From assembly GCA_030039695.1 (NCBI GenBank), contig JASHVB010000019.1:1-5302 (forward strand): DNA of 5,302 nucleotides, read 5' to 3'. Of this stretch, positions 1-5,302 are shown piece after piece (positions within the stretch are counted from its first letter, which is position 1; every line of letters begins with the position of its first letter). The stretch is from Acetobacteraceae bacterium (GTDB lineage: Bacteria > Pseudomonadota > Alphaproteobacteria > Acetobacterales > Acetobacteraceae). Made by a program: the position numbers and the translations under genes. Under the pieces are notes generated by a model that saw only the letters and a program-made list of their open reading frames with translations, ran no database searches and was not told the DNA's origin.

Positions 1-299
1 TAGGTCAGTTCGACCGGCACAATTCGACGGTCACGCGGCGAGCGCGTGCGCCGAACCAATCCCCGCGCCTCCAGCTTGTCCACCACGTCGGTCATGTTGC
101 CGGCGCTAGTCAGCACCTTGCGGGTCAGTTCGCGCTGGGTCAGCGGCCCCTTGTGCAGGATTGCCTCCAGCACGCCGAGTTGCGTCGGGGTCAGGCCCGC
201 CGCAGCCAGCCGAGGTTCGACCCGCACGAGAACCGCGCGTCCCGCCCGCAACAACTTCACATACGCCCGAAGCGCTTCGGCAATTTCTGCTTCGTCCAC
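1..299 (-). CDS. MarR-family transcriptional regulator (C-terminus cut by window edge)
   Basis: This is a partial gene; 99 codons are visible and the 3' end lies beyond base 1. The visible protein has the MarR winged-helix layout: an N-terminal helix (about residues 3-32), then LTPTQLGVLEAIL (36-48), a helix-turn-helix around PLTQRELTRKVLTSAGNMTD (52-71), VVDKLEARGLVRR (72-84), and the wing with the family signature SPRDRR (87-92). Family members are about 140-150 residues, so roughly a third is missing. I chose GTG at 299-297 because a stop lies in frame just upstream and no ATG is available; a weak GATGAG lies ahead of it. The start is 7 bases after the stop of the stress-protein gene, so translational coupling is likely. 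MarR proteins are dimeric DNA-binding repressors or activators, often ligand-responsive and often acting on adjacent genes. The ligand and targets cannot be read here. Confidence 0.88.
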   Translation of the reverse strand, partial: MDEAEIAEALRAYVKLLRAGRAVLVRVEPRLAAAGLTPTQLGVLEAILHKGPLTQRELTRKVLTSAGNMTDVVDKLEARGLVRRTRSPRDRRIVPVELT

Positions 300-306
300 C
301 GCCCAC

Positions 307-1173
307 TCATCGGTTCATCATAACCGGCAGGTTGGCATGTTCCAGCACGTGCCGGGTCACGCCTCCCAAGATGAGTTGCCGCAGCCGCGAATGCGAGTAG
401 GCACCCATCGACAACATGTCGCAATCGAAGCGCCGCGCCGCGGCGAGCAAGCCGGCGCCGACCGAGTTCCCGACCGACTGGAACATCTCGATGTCGGCCT
501 TGATGTCGTGCAGCGCAAGATAGGCGGCGAGCTCCGGCGCGCCGGGACCGCGCCGCTGGTAGCCCTCAGCCGACAAGATGCGTACCGCCTCGGCCCGCTG
601 CATCCACGGCAACGCCGCCAGGGCTGACGACGCAGATTCCGCCGTACCATTCCACGCCAGGCAGACCCGCGTGCCGATCGTCGTCGGCGCCACCTGCGGT
701 GAGATCAGCACCGGCCGGCCGGAATCGAACAGCACCGCGTGTAGCGCGTCGGACGACGACACGTCCTCACCCGCATCAGGGTGTGGCACCACCGTCAGGT
801 CGGCGAGCCGCGCCTGCTGGGCGACGATGTCCTCTTCTCGCCCGGTCACCGCGGCGAATGCGGCGGTGGCATGGTCGGAGGCGGTCCGGGCCTCCGATAC
901 AACGACGTCATGCCGTGCGACGAAGCGTTCGAACATTGAGCGCACCGCGTGGGCGCGCTCGCCGCTCTCCTTCTCCGTGGCCGACATCATTTCTTCGATC
1001 ATTGCTCCCGACAGTCCCTCACCGGCGAGCGGTGCGACGTCACGGCTGTCTACGCGGACGTGCAGCGCCAGTACATGTGCGTTCCAGAGCCGCGCGATCA
1101 TCAGCGACGTAGTCAGGGCAGCCTCCCCGGCGGCAGTGCCGGTCAGGGGCAACAGCAGCTTGCGGATCGCCAT
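307..1173 (-). CDS. Universal stress protein, tandem UspA domains
   Basis: The protein has 288 residues, the usual size for a two-domain Usp, about twice a single 140-residue unit. Domain 1 starts with IRKLLLPLTGTAAGEAAL (3-20) and ends near VLFDSGRPVLISP (147-159). Domain 2 runs from about TRVCLAWNGTAESASSAL (168-185) to the C-terminus. The nucleotide-binding loop of domain 2 is MGAYSHSRLRQLILGGVTRH (256-275). It resembles the canonical G-2x-G-9x-G(S/T), but the second glycine is serine (S260) and GG occupies the last position. Domain 1 has no such loop and is probably degenerate. Usp proteins are cytoplasmic and accumulate in starvation, hypoxia or redox stress; some bind ATP, and their biochemical roles are mostly unclear. 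The start ATG has a strong GGGAGG seven bases upstream. It lies between the kinase/ATPase gene (57-base gap) and marR (7-base gap) on the same strand. Confidence 0.93.
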   Translation of the reverse strand: MAIRKLLLPLTGTAAGEAALTTSLMIARLWNAHVLALHVRVDSRDVAPLAGEGLSGAMIEEMMSATEKESGERAHAVRSMFERFVARHDVVVSEARTASDHATAAFAAVTGREEDIVAQQARLADLTVVPHPDAGEDVSSSDALHAVLFDSGRPVLISPQVAPTTIGTRVCLAWNGTAESASSALAALPWMQRAEAVRILSAEGYQRRGPGAPELAAYLALHDIKADIEMFQSVGNSVGAGLLAAARRFDCDMLSMGAYSHSRLRQLILGGVTRHVLEHANLPVMMNR

Positions 1174-1180
1174 GGCAGTA

Positions 1181-1186
1181 CCTCCC
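1181..1186 (-). promoter_or_regulatory. Shine-Dalgarno of the universal stress protein gene
   Basis: GGGAGG on the minus strand, seven bases before the ATG at 1173. It is the strongest ribosome site among the minus-strand genes downstream of pdxH. It fixes the Usp start and suggests the gene is translated efficiently in its own right, not only by coupling to the gene before it. Confidence 0.75.
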
Positions 1187-1230
1187 GGGACCTGCCGGCC
1201 CCATGAGTTGCGCAGGTCAGATCTGCGTTT

Positions 1231-2724
1231 CTAGCACGTCACAATATGGGCGTGCAGCACCTCTTGTGCCAGCGCCAGATCGTTGGCGCCCCCCTGAGAC
1301 TGGATCACATGCCAGGTTCCCGCGCCTGGGTCGTCACTTGCTGCGGCCCGCAGGACGGTGACCGTGGCGTCGGACGCGTCGCCCGTCCGCGCGACGATGC
1401 GCCGCGCCAATTCGTCGAATGGGGCGGTCAGCCACAGTCCGACGAACGGCACACTGGCCGAACGCGCGGCACCCTCGACGGCTTGGCGGTGATCCGTCGC
1501 GATGAACGTCGCGTCAGCGATGACGCACTGTCCAGCCGCCAAGGCAATGGCGGCATCGGCCGCGAGCGTTGCGAAAACCGCCCGGCTGGCAGACTCGCTG
1601 TACGCCCGTTGCGACAGGCGGTGCTCTGGCGCCACGCCATGCTGGCGTTTGCGGATCTCGTCGCTACGCAGCACCAATGCGCCCGGGGCACGCCCGAGTG
1701 TCGGCGCTAGCGCCCGTGCCAGCGTCGACTTGCCACTGCCCGGCAGCCCGCCGATCGCCACCAGCACCGCGGGCAGCGGCCGCAGATAATCCATCGCCGC
1801 CTGGAGATAGTGCTGCGACATGGCCGCGTCGCCGCCGCGACGCGTGACGTGCGCGCGAACCATGGCGCGGATCGACATGAAGGCTGGCAGCGCACGTACC
1901 AGAGCGGCGTCGCCGGTGCGGGCGACATAGCGGTTAAGCACTCGGTTGGCCGCCGCACGCGTCAGCCGCCGGTCGAGGTCCATCAGCAGAAACGCCAGGT
2001 CATAGGCGAGATCTGCCGTGGCCAGCATCTCGTCGAATTCCAGGGCATCGAACGGCGTCGGCTGGCCTTGCCAGAGACAGAGGTTGCCAAGGTGCAGGTC
2101 GCCGTGAATCCGACGGACGTAGCCACCGCACGCTCGCTCGGCGCACCACTCGCCAAGCTGGTGCAAGGCCGCGGTAATGGAAGCGCTCCAGCTGCTTACG
2201 GTTTCGGGGTCCAGCCCGGCGTCCAGGGCCGAGGGGGTATTACCCAGCGCAATTTGGGTCATCGGCGGAATCACGCCCCATACCGGCGGCAGCGCCTGGT
2301 GATAGGCCGCGACTGCGTCGGCCAGCTCGTCCTGCAGGCTCGGTGTCAACCGGCCAGACACGGCCATGGCATCCAGGAAGTCTTCCGCTGCTACCCGGGC
2401 CATGCGCAGCACCCAATCCACCGCATTGCGCCCGGCGGCAACGTCGCCAAACGACAGGCTGCCGTCCGGCTGCCGAACGATGGGCACGACATCGCGATAC
2501 AGCCCGGGCGCTGCGCTTGCGTTCAGCGCCAGTTCGCGTTCGGTGAAGCGGCGCCGGTCCGCAACCTGAGAAAAATCGAGGAACCGCAGCCGCACGGCCT
2601 TTTTCAGTTTCCAAACCGTGTCAGTGCCTACGAAGACCAGCGAGATATGGGTCTCGATGGGCGGACGCCCCGCGAGGTGCTCGAGAAATGATGCTGTCTC
2701 CGACTGCGCCGCCGGCACGGACAT
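1231..2724 (-). CDS. Bifunctional aminoglycoside phosphotransferase-like / P-loop ATPase protein
   Basis: A 497-residue fusion, normal for this family (about 500). The N-terminal half (about 1-315) is an APH/choline-kinase-like fold. It opens with the conserved IETHISLVFV (23-32) and a lysine-rich strand VWKLKK (37-42), then has the catalytic Brenner motif HGDLHLGN (207-214, catalytic Asp209) and the metal-binding FDALEFDE (225-232) in place of DFG. The C-terminal half (about 318-497) is an AAA_33/zeta-toxin-like nucleotide kinase domain with Walker A GLPGSGKS (326-333), followed by LRSDEIRK (352-359) and VIADATF (401-407). All visible catalytic motifs look intact. The family carries an antibiotic-kinase name by homology only; its substrate is unknown and a resistance function should not be assumed. 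It starts 34 bases after the pdxH stop with only AAGG, 12 bases upstream, so it probably relies on readthrough from pdxH. Start ATG 2724 is chosen; the GTG two codons later is an alternative. Confidence 0.92.
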   Translation of the reverse strand: MSVPAAQSETASFLEHLAGRPPIETHISLVFVGTDTVWKLKKAVRLRFLDFSQVADRRRFTERELALNASAAPGLYRDVVPIVRQPDGSLSFGDVAAGRNAVDWVLRMARVAAEDFLDAMAVSGRLTPSLQDELADAVAAYHQALPPVWGVIPPMTQIALGNTPSALDAGLDPETVSSWSASITAALHQLGEWCAERACGGYVRRIHGDLHLGNLCLWQGQPTPFDALEFDEMLATADLAYDLAFLLMDLDRRLTRAAANRVLNRYVARTGDAALVRALPAFMSIRAMVRAHVTRRGGDAAMSQHYLQAAMDYLRPLPAVLVAIGGLPGSGKSTLARALAPTLGRAPGALVLRSDEIRKRQHGVAPEHRLSQRAYSESASRAVFATLAADAAIALAAGQCVIADATFIATDHRQAVEGAARSASVPFVGLWLTAPFDELARRIVARTGDASDATVTVLRAAASDDPGAGTWHVIQSQGGANDLALAQEVLHAHIVTC

Positions 2725-2758
2725 CAGTCGGCATACCTTGCCCGACCGGCGCCTTCAG

Positions 2759-3358
2759 TCACGGATAGAGCTTTCCCATGGCCCAGCCGCCATCGGTCAT
2801 GCGTGTGTAGACCGTGCGATCGTGCAGCCGAAAATCCATTGACTGCCAGAATTCGAAATTGTGCGGGATGACACGATAGCCCGACCAGTAAGGCGGGCGC
2901 GGAATTTCGTCGCCGGGATACCGCTTCTCCAGATCTGCCAACCGCCGCTCCAGCGTCGCACGATCCGGCAGCGGACGCGACTGGTCGGACGCCCACGCGC
3001 CGAGCCTCGAGATGCGCGGCCGGGAAGCGAAATACGCGTCCGCCTCGGCATCGGTGACATGTTCAGCACGGCCGTCGATTCGTACCTGGCGGCCGAGCGA
3101 CTTCCAATGAAACAACAGGGCAAGCCGTGGGTTCGCAGCGAGCTCGCCGGCCTTGCGGCTTTCCATATTCGTATAAAAGACAAAGCCGCGCCGATCGACG
3201 CCCTTAAGCAGCACGGCGCGTGCCGAGGGAATGCCATCTGGCGTCGCCGTGGCGACTGTCATCGCGTTGGGTTCACCGGGCTCGCTTGCGTCGGCTTCCG
3301 CCATCCACTCCTGGAAGCGCACGAAGGGGTCGTGAGCGAGCAAGGTCGGGTCGGGCAT
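2759..3358 (-). CDS. pdxH: Pyridoxamine 5'-phosphate oxidase
   Basis: A 199-residue FMN enzyme that oxidises pyridoxamine- or pyridoxine-5'-phosphate with O2 to pyridoxal 5'-phosphate, the last step of the DXP-dependent vitamin B6 route and of salvage. FMN-site segments are SARAVLLKG (45-53) and FVFYTNMESRKAGEL (59-73). The substrate-site block YFASRPRIS (109-117) matches E. coli Tyr129, Arg133 and Ser137. The C-terminal signature FEFWQSMDFRLHDR (168-181) fits the PROSITE PdxH pattern, with Arg177 and His179 at the active site. Length is close to E. coli PdxH (218), slightly short at the N-terminus. Two ATGs are possible, at 3367 and 3358. AGGAG at 3372-3368 abuts the first but is 9 bases from the second, so 3358 is preferred. 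It is the first gene of the minus-strand series and is divergent from fabI. Confidence 0.95.
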   Translation of the reverse strand: MPDPTLLAHDPFVRFQEWMAEADASEPGEPNAMTVATATPDGIPSARAVLLKGVDRRGFVFYTNMESRKAGELAANPRLALLFHWKSLGRQVRIDGRAEHVTDAEADAYFASRPRISRLGAWASDQSRPLPDRATLERRLADLEKRYPGDEIPRPPYWSGYRVIPHNFEFWQSMDFRLHDRTVYTRMTDGGWAMGKLYP

Positions 3359-3367
3359 CGACGGCAT

Positions 3368-3372
3368 CTCCT
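3368..3372 (-). promoter_or_regulatory. Shine-Dalgarno of pdxH, decides the start
   Basis: AGGAG on the minus strand. It directly touches the upstream ATG (3367-3365), leaving no spacer, but stands nine bases from the in-frame ATG at 3358-3356. Spacing therefore favours the downstream start, which removes three residues (MPS) from the longer reading. Confidence 0.65.
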
Positions 3373-3379
3373 GGCGGCG

Positions 3380-3424
3380 GCACAACCTGCCACACGCGAT
3401 AACGCGGCCCAACCCTGGTTGTGC
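3380..3424 (-). repeat. Nested inverted repeat in the pdxH leader
   Basis: The outer arms are GCACAACC (plus strand 3380-3387) and GGTTGTGC (3417-3424), perfect over 8 bases. Inside them CGCG (3395-3398) and CGCG (3403-3406) enclose the four-base loop ATAA. On the pdxH transcript this would form a long stem-loop ending seven bases before AGGAG. It could be an operator at DNA level or a leader structure at RNA level. Short arms in GC-rich sequence can also arise by chance. Confidence 0.4.
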
Positions 3425-3487
3425 GGCAGCGCTGTTTGCCGGTTCGCCTGGCTGGCGCCGTATCGGCGGGCGGTGCCTGGGTGCGTC

Positions 3488-3539
3488 GTCCCGCCAATCG
3501 CGACCACGGGATCCCTGTGGAACCGCCCTGTGGCGGGAC
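3488..3539. repeat. Compound inverted and direct repeat between pdxH and fabI
   Basis: Nine-base perfect arms GTCCCGCCA (3488-3496) and TGGCGGGAC (3531-3539) flank a 34-base spacer. The spacer has its own near-palindrome centred on GGGATCCC (3508-3515), flanked by CCAC and GTGG with one extra base. CCCTGTGG also occurs twice in direct orientation at 3513-3520 and 3526-3533, a 13-base period. It lies about 180 bases upstream of the fabI start. It may be a regulator binding site or a hairpin; no known regulator motif is recognised. Confidence 0.35.
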
Positions 3540-3706
3540 CGCGCGCGGCCCACCGGGTCGGGCCTATCCAGCTCGCTCACGCTCCCAGGCAAGGCAACCT
3601 CGGGGGGGTCTCGCGGGCGGTGCGCGAGGCGTCTAAGACCGCGTCCTCTTGCCCGGCGCCGCACCGCTGTGCCACCACGGCACCGCAGTGGACGCCGCCA
3701 ACCCTC

Positions 3707-3712
3707 GAGGAG
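3707..3712 (+). promoter_or_regulatory. Shine-Dalgarno of fabI
   Basis: GAGGAG followed by a six-base spacer and ATG at 3719. This near-ideal site fixes the fabI start and rejects the much longer open frame that continues upstream through the intergenic region and across pdxH. Confidence 0.8.
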
Positions 3713-3718
3713 CCGAAG

Positions 3719-4558
3719 ATGCCCGACAGCGCCCCCGCAACCCCGATCAAGGGCACATTGCTGCAGGGCAGGCGCGGCCTGGTCATGGGGGTCGCCAACG
3801 AGCGCTCGCTTGCGTGGGGCATTTCCGCCGCCTGTGCGGCGCAGGGCGCCGAGTTGGCGTTTACCTATCAAGGTGAGGCCCTTGAGCGGCGGGTCCGCCC
3901 GCTCGCCGCCTCGCTCGGCTCGGAGATATTGTGTCCGTGCGACGTCGGCGACGAGGCCAGCATTGACGCCGCCTTCGGCCAATTGCGGCAGCGCTGGGAC
4001 AGGCTCGACTTCTTGGTGCACGCCATCGCCTACGCGGACAAGGCTTATCTGCGCGGCCGTTACCTGGATACGCCACGCGCCGCATTCCTGCAGGCGCTGG
4101 ACATCTCCTGCTATTCGTTCACCGCGGTGGCGCAGCGCGCCGTGCCGATGATGCGGGCGGGCGCGTCATTGTTGTCGCTCACCTACATCGGCGCCGAGCA
4201 CTGGACGCCGCATTACAACGTGATGGGTGTGGCGAAGGCGGCGTTGGAAGCGTCGGTGCGATACCTCGCGGCGGACCTGGGCGGACAGAACATCAGGGTG
4301 AATGCGATCAGCGCCGGGCCGATCAAGACTCTCGCCGCGTTCGGCATCGGCGACTTCCACTACATCCTACGCTGGAACCAGCTCAATTCGCCGATGCAGC
4401 GTAACGCCACGATCGAAGATGTCGGCGGCGCCGCGGTGTATCTGCTGTCAGATCTGTCCGCCGGCGTGACTGGCGAGGTGCATCACGTTGATTGCGGCTA
4501 TCACATCGTGGGCATGAAGAATCCTGCTGCGCCGGACATCGCAATCGTGGAGGGATGA
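3719..4558 (+). CDS. fabI: Enoyl-[acyl-carrier-protein] reductase (NADH), FabI type
   Basis: A 279-residue short-chain dehydrogenase/reductase that reduces trans-2-enoyl-ACP with NADH in the last step of each fatty-acid elongation cycle, in the cytoplasm. The dinucleotide loop is GVANERSLAWGIS (24-36), adenine-site CDV is at 74-76, and the catalytic set is Tyr156 (LTYIGAE), Tyr166 and Lys173 (YNVMGVAK), matching E. coli Tyr146, Tyr156 and Lys163. NAISAGPIKTLAAFGIGDF (195-213) is the substrate-loop region, and DVGGAAVYLLSDLSAGVTGE (234-253) is the conserved C-terminal block. Length is close to E. coli FabI (262), with a short N-terminal extension and tail. The E. coli Gly93 position is Ala104. 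The gene is divergent from pdxH and convergent with a methyltransferase, and appears monocistronic. It could be the housekeeping enzyme or a second copy; the window cannot tell. Confidence 0.95.
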   Translation: MPDSAPATPIKGTLLQGRRGLVMGVANERSLAWGISAACAAQGAELAFTYQGEALERRVRPLAASLGSEILCPCDVGDEASIDAAFGQLRQRWDRLDFLVHAIAYADKAYLRGRYLDTPRAAFLQALDISCYSFTAVAQRAVPMMRAGASLLSLTYIGAEHWTPHYNVMGVAKAALEASVRYLAADLGGQNIRVNAISAGPIKTLAAFGIGDFHYILRWNQLNSPMQRNATIEDVGGAAVYLLSDLSAGVTGEVHHVDCGYHIVGMKNPAAPDIAIVEG

Positions 4559-4567
4559 TGCGCACAA

Positions 4568-4606
4568 CGGCACGGCGGGTGACGAAGATCATCCCCGTCC
4601 GTGCCG
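4568..4606 (+). terminator. Hairpin after fabI, possible terminator without U-tract
   Basis: Perfect 8-base arms CGGCACGG (4568-4575) and CCGTGCCG (4599-4606) begin nine bases after the fabI stop. Inside, GGGTGA (4577-4582) can pair with TCATCC (4589-4594) including one G-U pair, leaving a six-base loop. No run of T follows, so it is not a standard intrinsic terminator. It might stabilise the fabI mRNA 3' end or assist termination between the convergent genes. A smaller GCGG/CCGC hairpin follows at 4613-4624. Confidence 0.4.
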
Positions 4607-4833
4607 ACGAACGCGGCTAACCGCATAGTGCCAAAGCGGAGGTCCCGACCAACAACGAGCCAATCCGCCGATTTGCACCCGGAGAGCGCGTGACGGTTGG
4701 GACCGCACCGACGGGGTTACCTCACGCGCGTCACCGAAGCCGAACAATGCTTCTTCAACGTCCCGATGCCTGACAACGGGTCAATGATCAGGTCGCGTCG
4801 TGGGTCAGTCGGGAAGCGCCCCCCAACTCGGTC
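4607..4833. other. Non-coding gap between convergent fabI and methyltransferase genes
   Basis: I recognise no gene. A 68-codon plus-strand frame starting at 4697 runs into the methyltransferase gene antisense and has no ribosome site or family resemblance. The only structure I see is an inverted repeat, GCGCGTGA (4686-4693) with TCACGCGC (4722-4729), enclosing a smaller CGGT/ACCG hairpin (4694-4697, 4702-4705). With convergent flanking genes, this stretch most likely holds the transcript ends. Confidence 0.5.
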
Positions 4834-5302
4834 TCACCGCGTCGCGGCCGTTGAACCGGCCACCCTGAATATCCGAATCGTCCGATGCAGACCCCTGGCG
4901 TAGCGCAGGGATATGCCGTCGAGCACCGGCATAACAGTCTCGATATCCTGCCAAAGCTTCTGCTGTCGCAGCGTTGCGCGGAACCCGACGTCCGCCATGG
5001 AGATGATAATGCACGCCCCGGCGGAGATCATCGCGCCCAACCGGGCCAGCACCGCCATGGGGTCGCGGAAATAATAGAACACCTCGTTGAGGATCACGAT
5101 ATCGAATTGGTCTTGCAGCGTAAGCGTCTCCGCGTTCGCCACGACGAAGCGGGTTCGGCTGTCGCTACGCGACGCCATCCGTTCAATCGCAGTTGGGGAG
5201 ATGTCGACACCGACATATCGTCGATACCCGGCGCGAGCGAGCATGTCGTGCAGCACGCCCTCACCGCAGCCGACATCGAGGATCGCCGCATCCGGACCAA
5301 AG
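4834..5302 (-). CDS. Class I SAM-dependent methyltransferase (N-terminus beyond window)
   Basis: The visible part has 155 codons and the frame stays open to the right edge, so the true start lies outside. The GTG at 5256 is internal, since the SAM-binding motif I, AILDVGCGEGVLHDML, is encoded upstream of and across it. Further class I features are YVGVDIS (acidic residue of the post-I strand, binding the SAM ribose), RFVVANAETL (motif II region) and FDIVILNEVFYYFRDP, a typical motif of the Methyltransf_11/23/25 group, then GAMISAGACIIISM. The C-terminal portion (from about ADVGFRATLRQQ) carries no substrate signature I recognise. The fold transfers methyl from S-adenosylmethionine to a small molecule, lipid, sugar or protein; the acceptor is unknown. 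It is convergent with fabI and any operon partners would be further right. Stop TGA is at 4836-4834. Confidence 0.85.
   Translation of the reverse strand, partial: FGPDAAILDVGCGEGVLHDMLARAGYRRYVGVDISPTAIERMASRSDSRTRFVVANAETLTLQDQFDIVILNEVFYYFRDPMAVLARLGAMISAGACIIISMADVGFRATLRQQKLWQDIETVMPVLDGISLRYARGLHRTIRIFRVAGSTAATR

Larger units (their letters stand above)
3373..3706. promoter_or_regulatory. Divergent pdxH-fabI intergenic region
   Basis: No gene is credible here; open frames crossing it are chance extensions in GC-rich DNA. It must carry the fabI promoter and probably the pdxH promoter, but I could not identify a confident -35/-10 pair on either strand. It contains a nested inverted repeat near pdxH (3380-3424), a compound inverted and direct repeat in the middle (3488-3539), a run of seven G at 3602-3608, and a short GTCTAAGAC palindrome at 3631-3639. 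The fabI side between about 3540 and 3700 shows no other clear element. Confidence 0.55.

Noticed and set aside
46..627. 193-codon plus-strand open frame across the marR-usp junction
   Set aside because: It is antisense to two well-supported genes, with low-complexity Arg/Ser/Ala-rich composition.
578..1234. 218-codon plus-strand open frame
   Set aside because: It is antisense to the universal stress protein gene, Ser/Ala/Arg-rich, with no domain.
1810..2691. 293-codon plus-strand open frame
   Set aside because: It lies entirely antisense to the kinase/ATPase, whose motifs are intact; there is no recognisable domain, and it is typical of antisense frames in GC-rich genes.
1231..2724. Reading the APH-like gene as an antibiotic resistance determinant
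   Set aside because: The fused APH/ATPase family shares the kinase fold and name but is not a known aminoglycoside-modifying enzyme; there is no mobile context.
3436..3466. Possible fabI promoter TTGCCG with TATCGG
   Set aside because: The 19-base spacing and poor -10 match are too weak to support a call.
2861..3718. Plus-strand open frame continuous with fabI for about 290 codons upstream
   Set aside because: It runs antisense across pdxH, matches no family, and fabI has its own ideal GAGGAG and ATG at 3719. GC-rich DNA gives few stops in such frames.
3368..4021. Minus-strand open frame extending PdxH by over 200 residues upstream
   Set aside because: It overlaps fabI antisense, has no PdxH-like content, and normal PdxH length is reached from the start next to AGGAG.
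4697..4903. 68-codon plus-strand frame after fabI
   Set aside because: No ribosome binding site, it runs into the methyltransferase gene antisense, and its product resembles nothing I know.

Overview
This is a GC-rich chromosomal window, probably from a proteobacterium and most likely an alphaproteobacterium. The basis is the residue patterns of FabI (HAIAYADK and a YNVMGVAK active site) and of PdxH (C-terminus KLYP). No database search was possible, so the taxonomic call is an inference.

Layout. Four genes lie head to tail on the minus strand. Read in transcription order they are pdxH (pyridoxamine 5'-phosphate oxidase), a fused aminoglycoside-phosphotransferase-like kinase/P-loop ATPase, a tandem universal stress protein, and a MarR-family regulator cut by the left edge. 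The gaps between them are 34, 57 and 7 bases, so they may form one operon. A 360-base region (3359-3718) separates pdxH from fabI (NADH-dependent enoyl-ACP reductase), which runs in the opposite direction on the plus strand. fabI is followed by a 275-base non-coding stretch and then a convergent minus-strand SAM-dependent methyltransferase, whose N-terminus lies beyond the right edge.

How the genes may work together. PdxH makes pyridoxal phosphate and FabI completes each fatty-acid elongation cycle; both are core metabolism. The kinase/ATPase, stress protein and MarR gene look like a stress or regulatory module transcribed behind pdxH. The kinase/ATPase has no known substrate. Its position next to pdxH is suggestive but proves nothing.

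I see no insertion sequence, CRISPR array, tRNA, rRNA, phage gene or defence system. The most notable non-coding signals are a nested inverted repeat just ahead of the pdxH ribosome binding site, a compound inverted/direct repeat in the pdxH-fabI gap, and a hairpin just after fabI. All use short arms in GC-rich DNA, so each is only a candidate. I do not find convincing evidence of a new biological system here.
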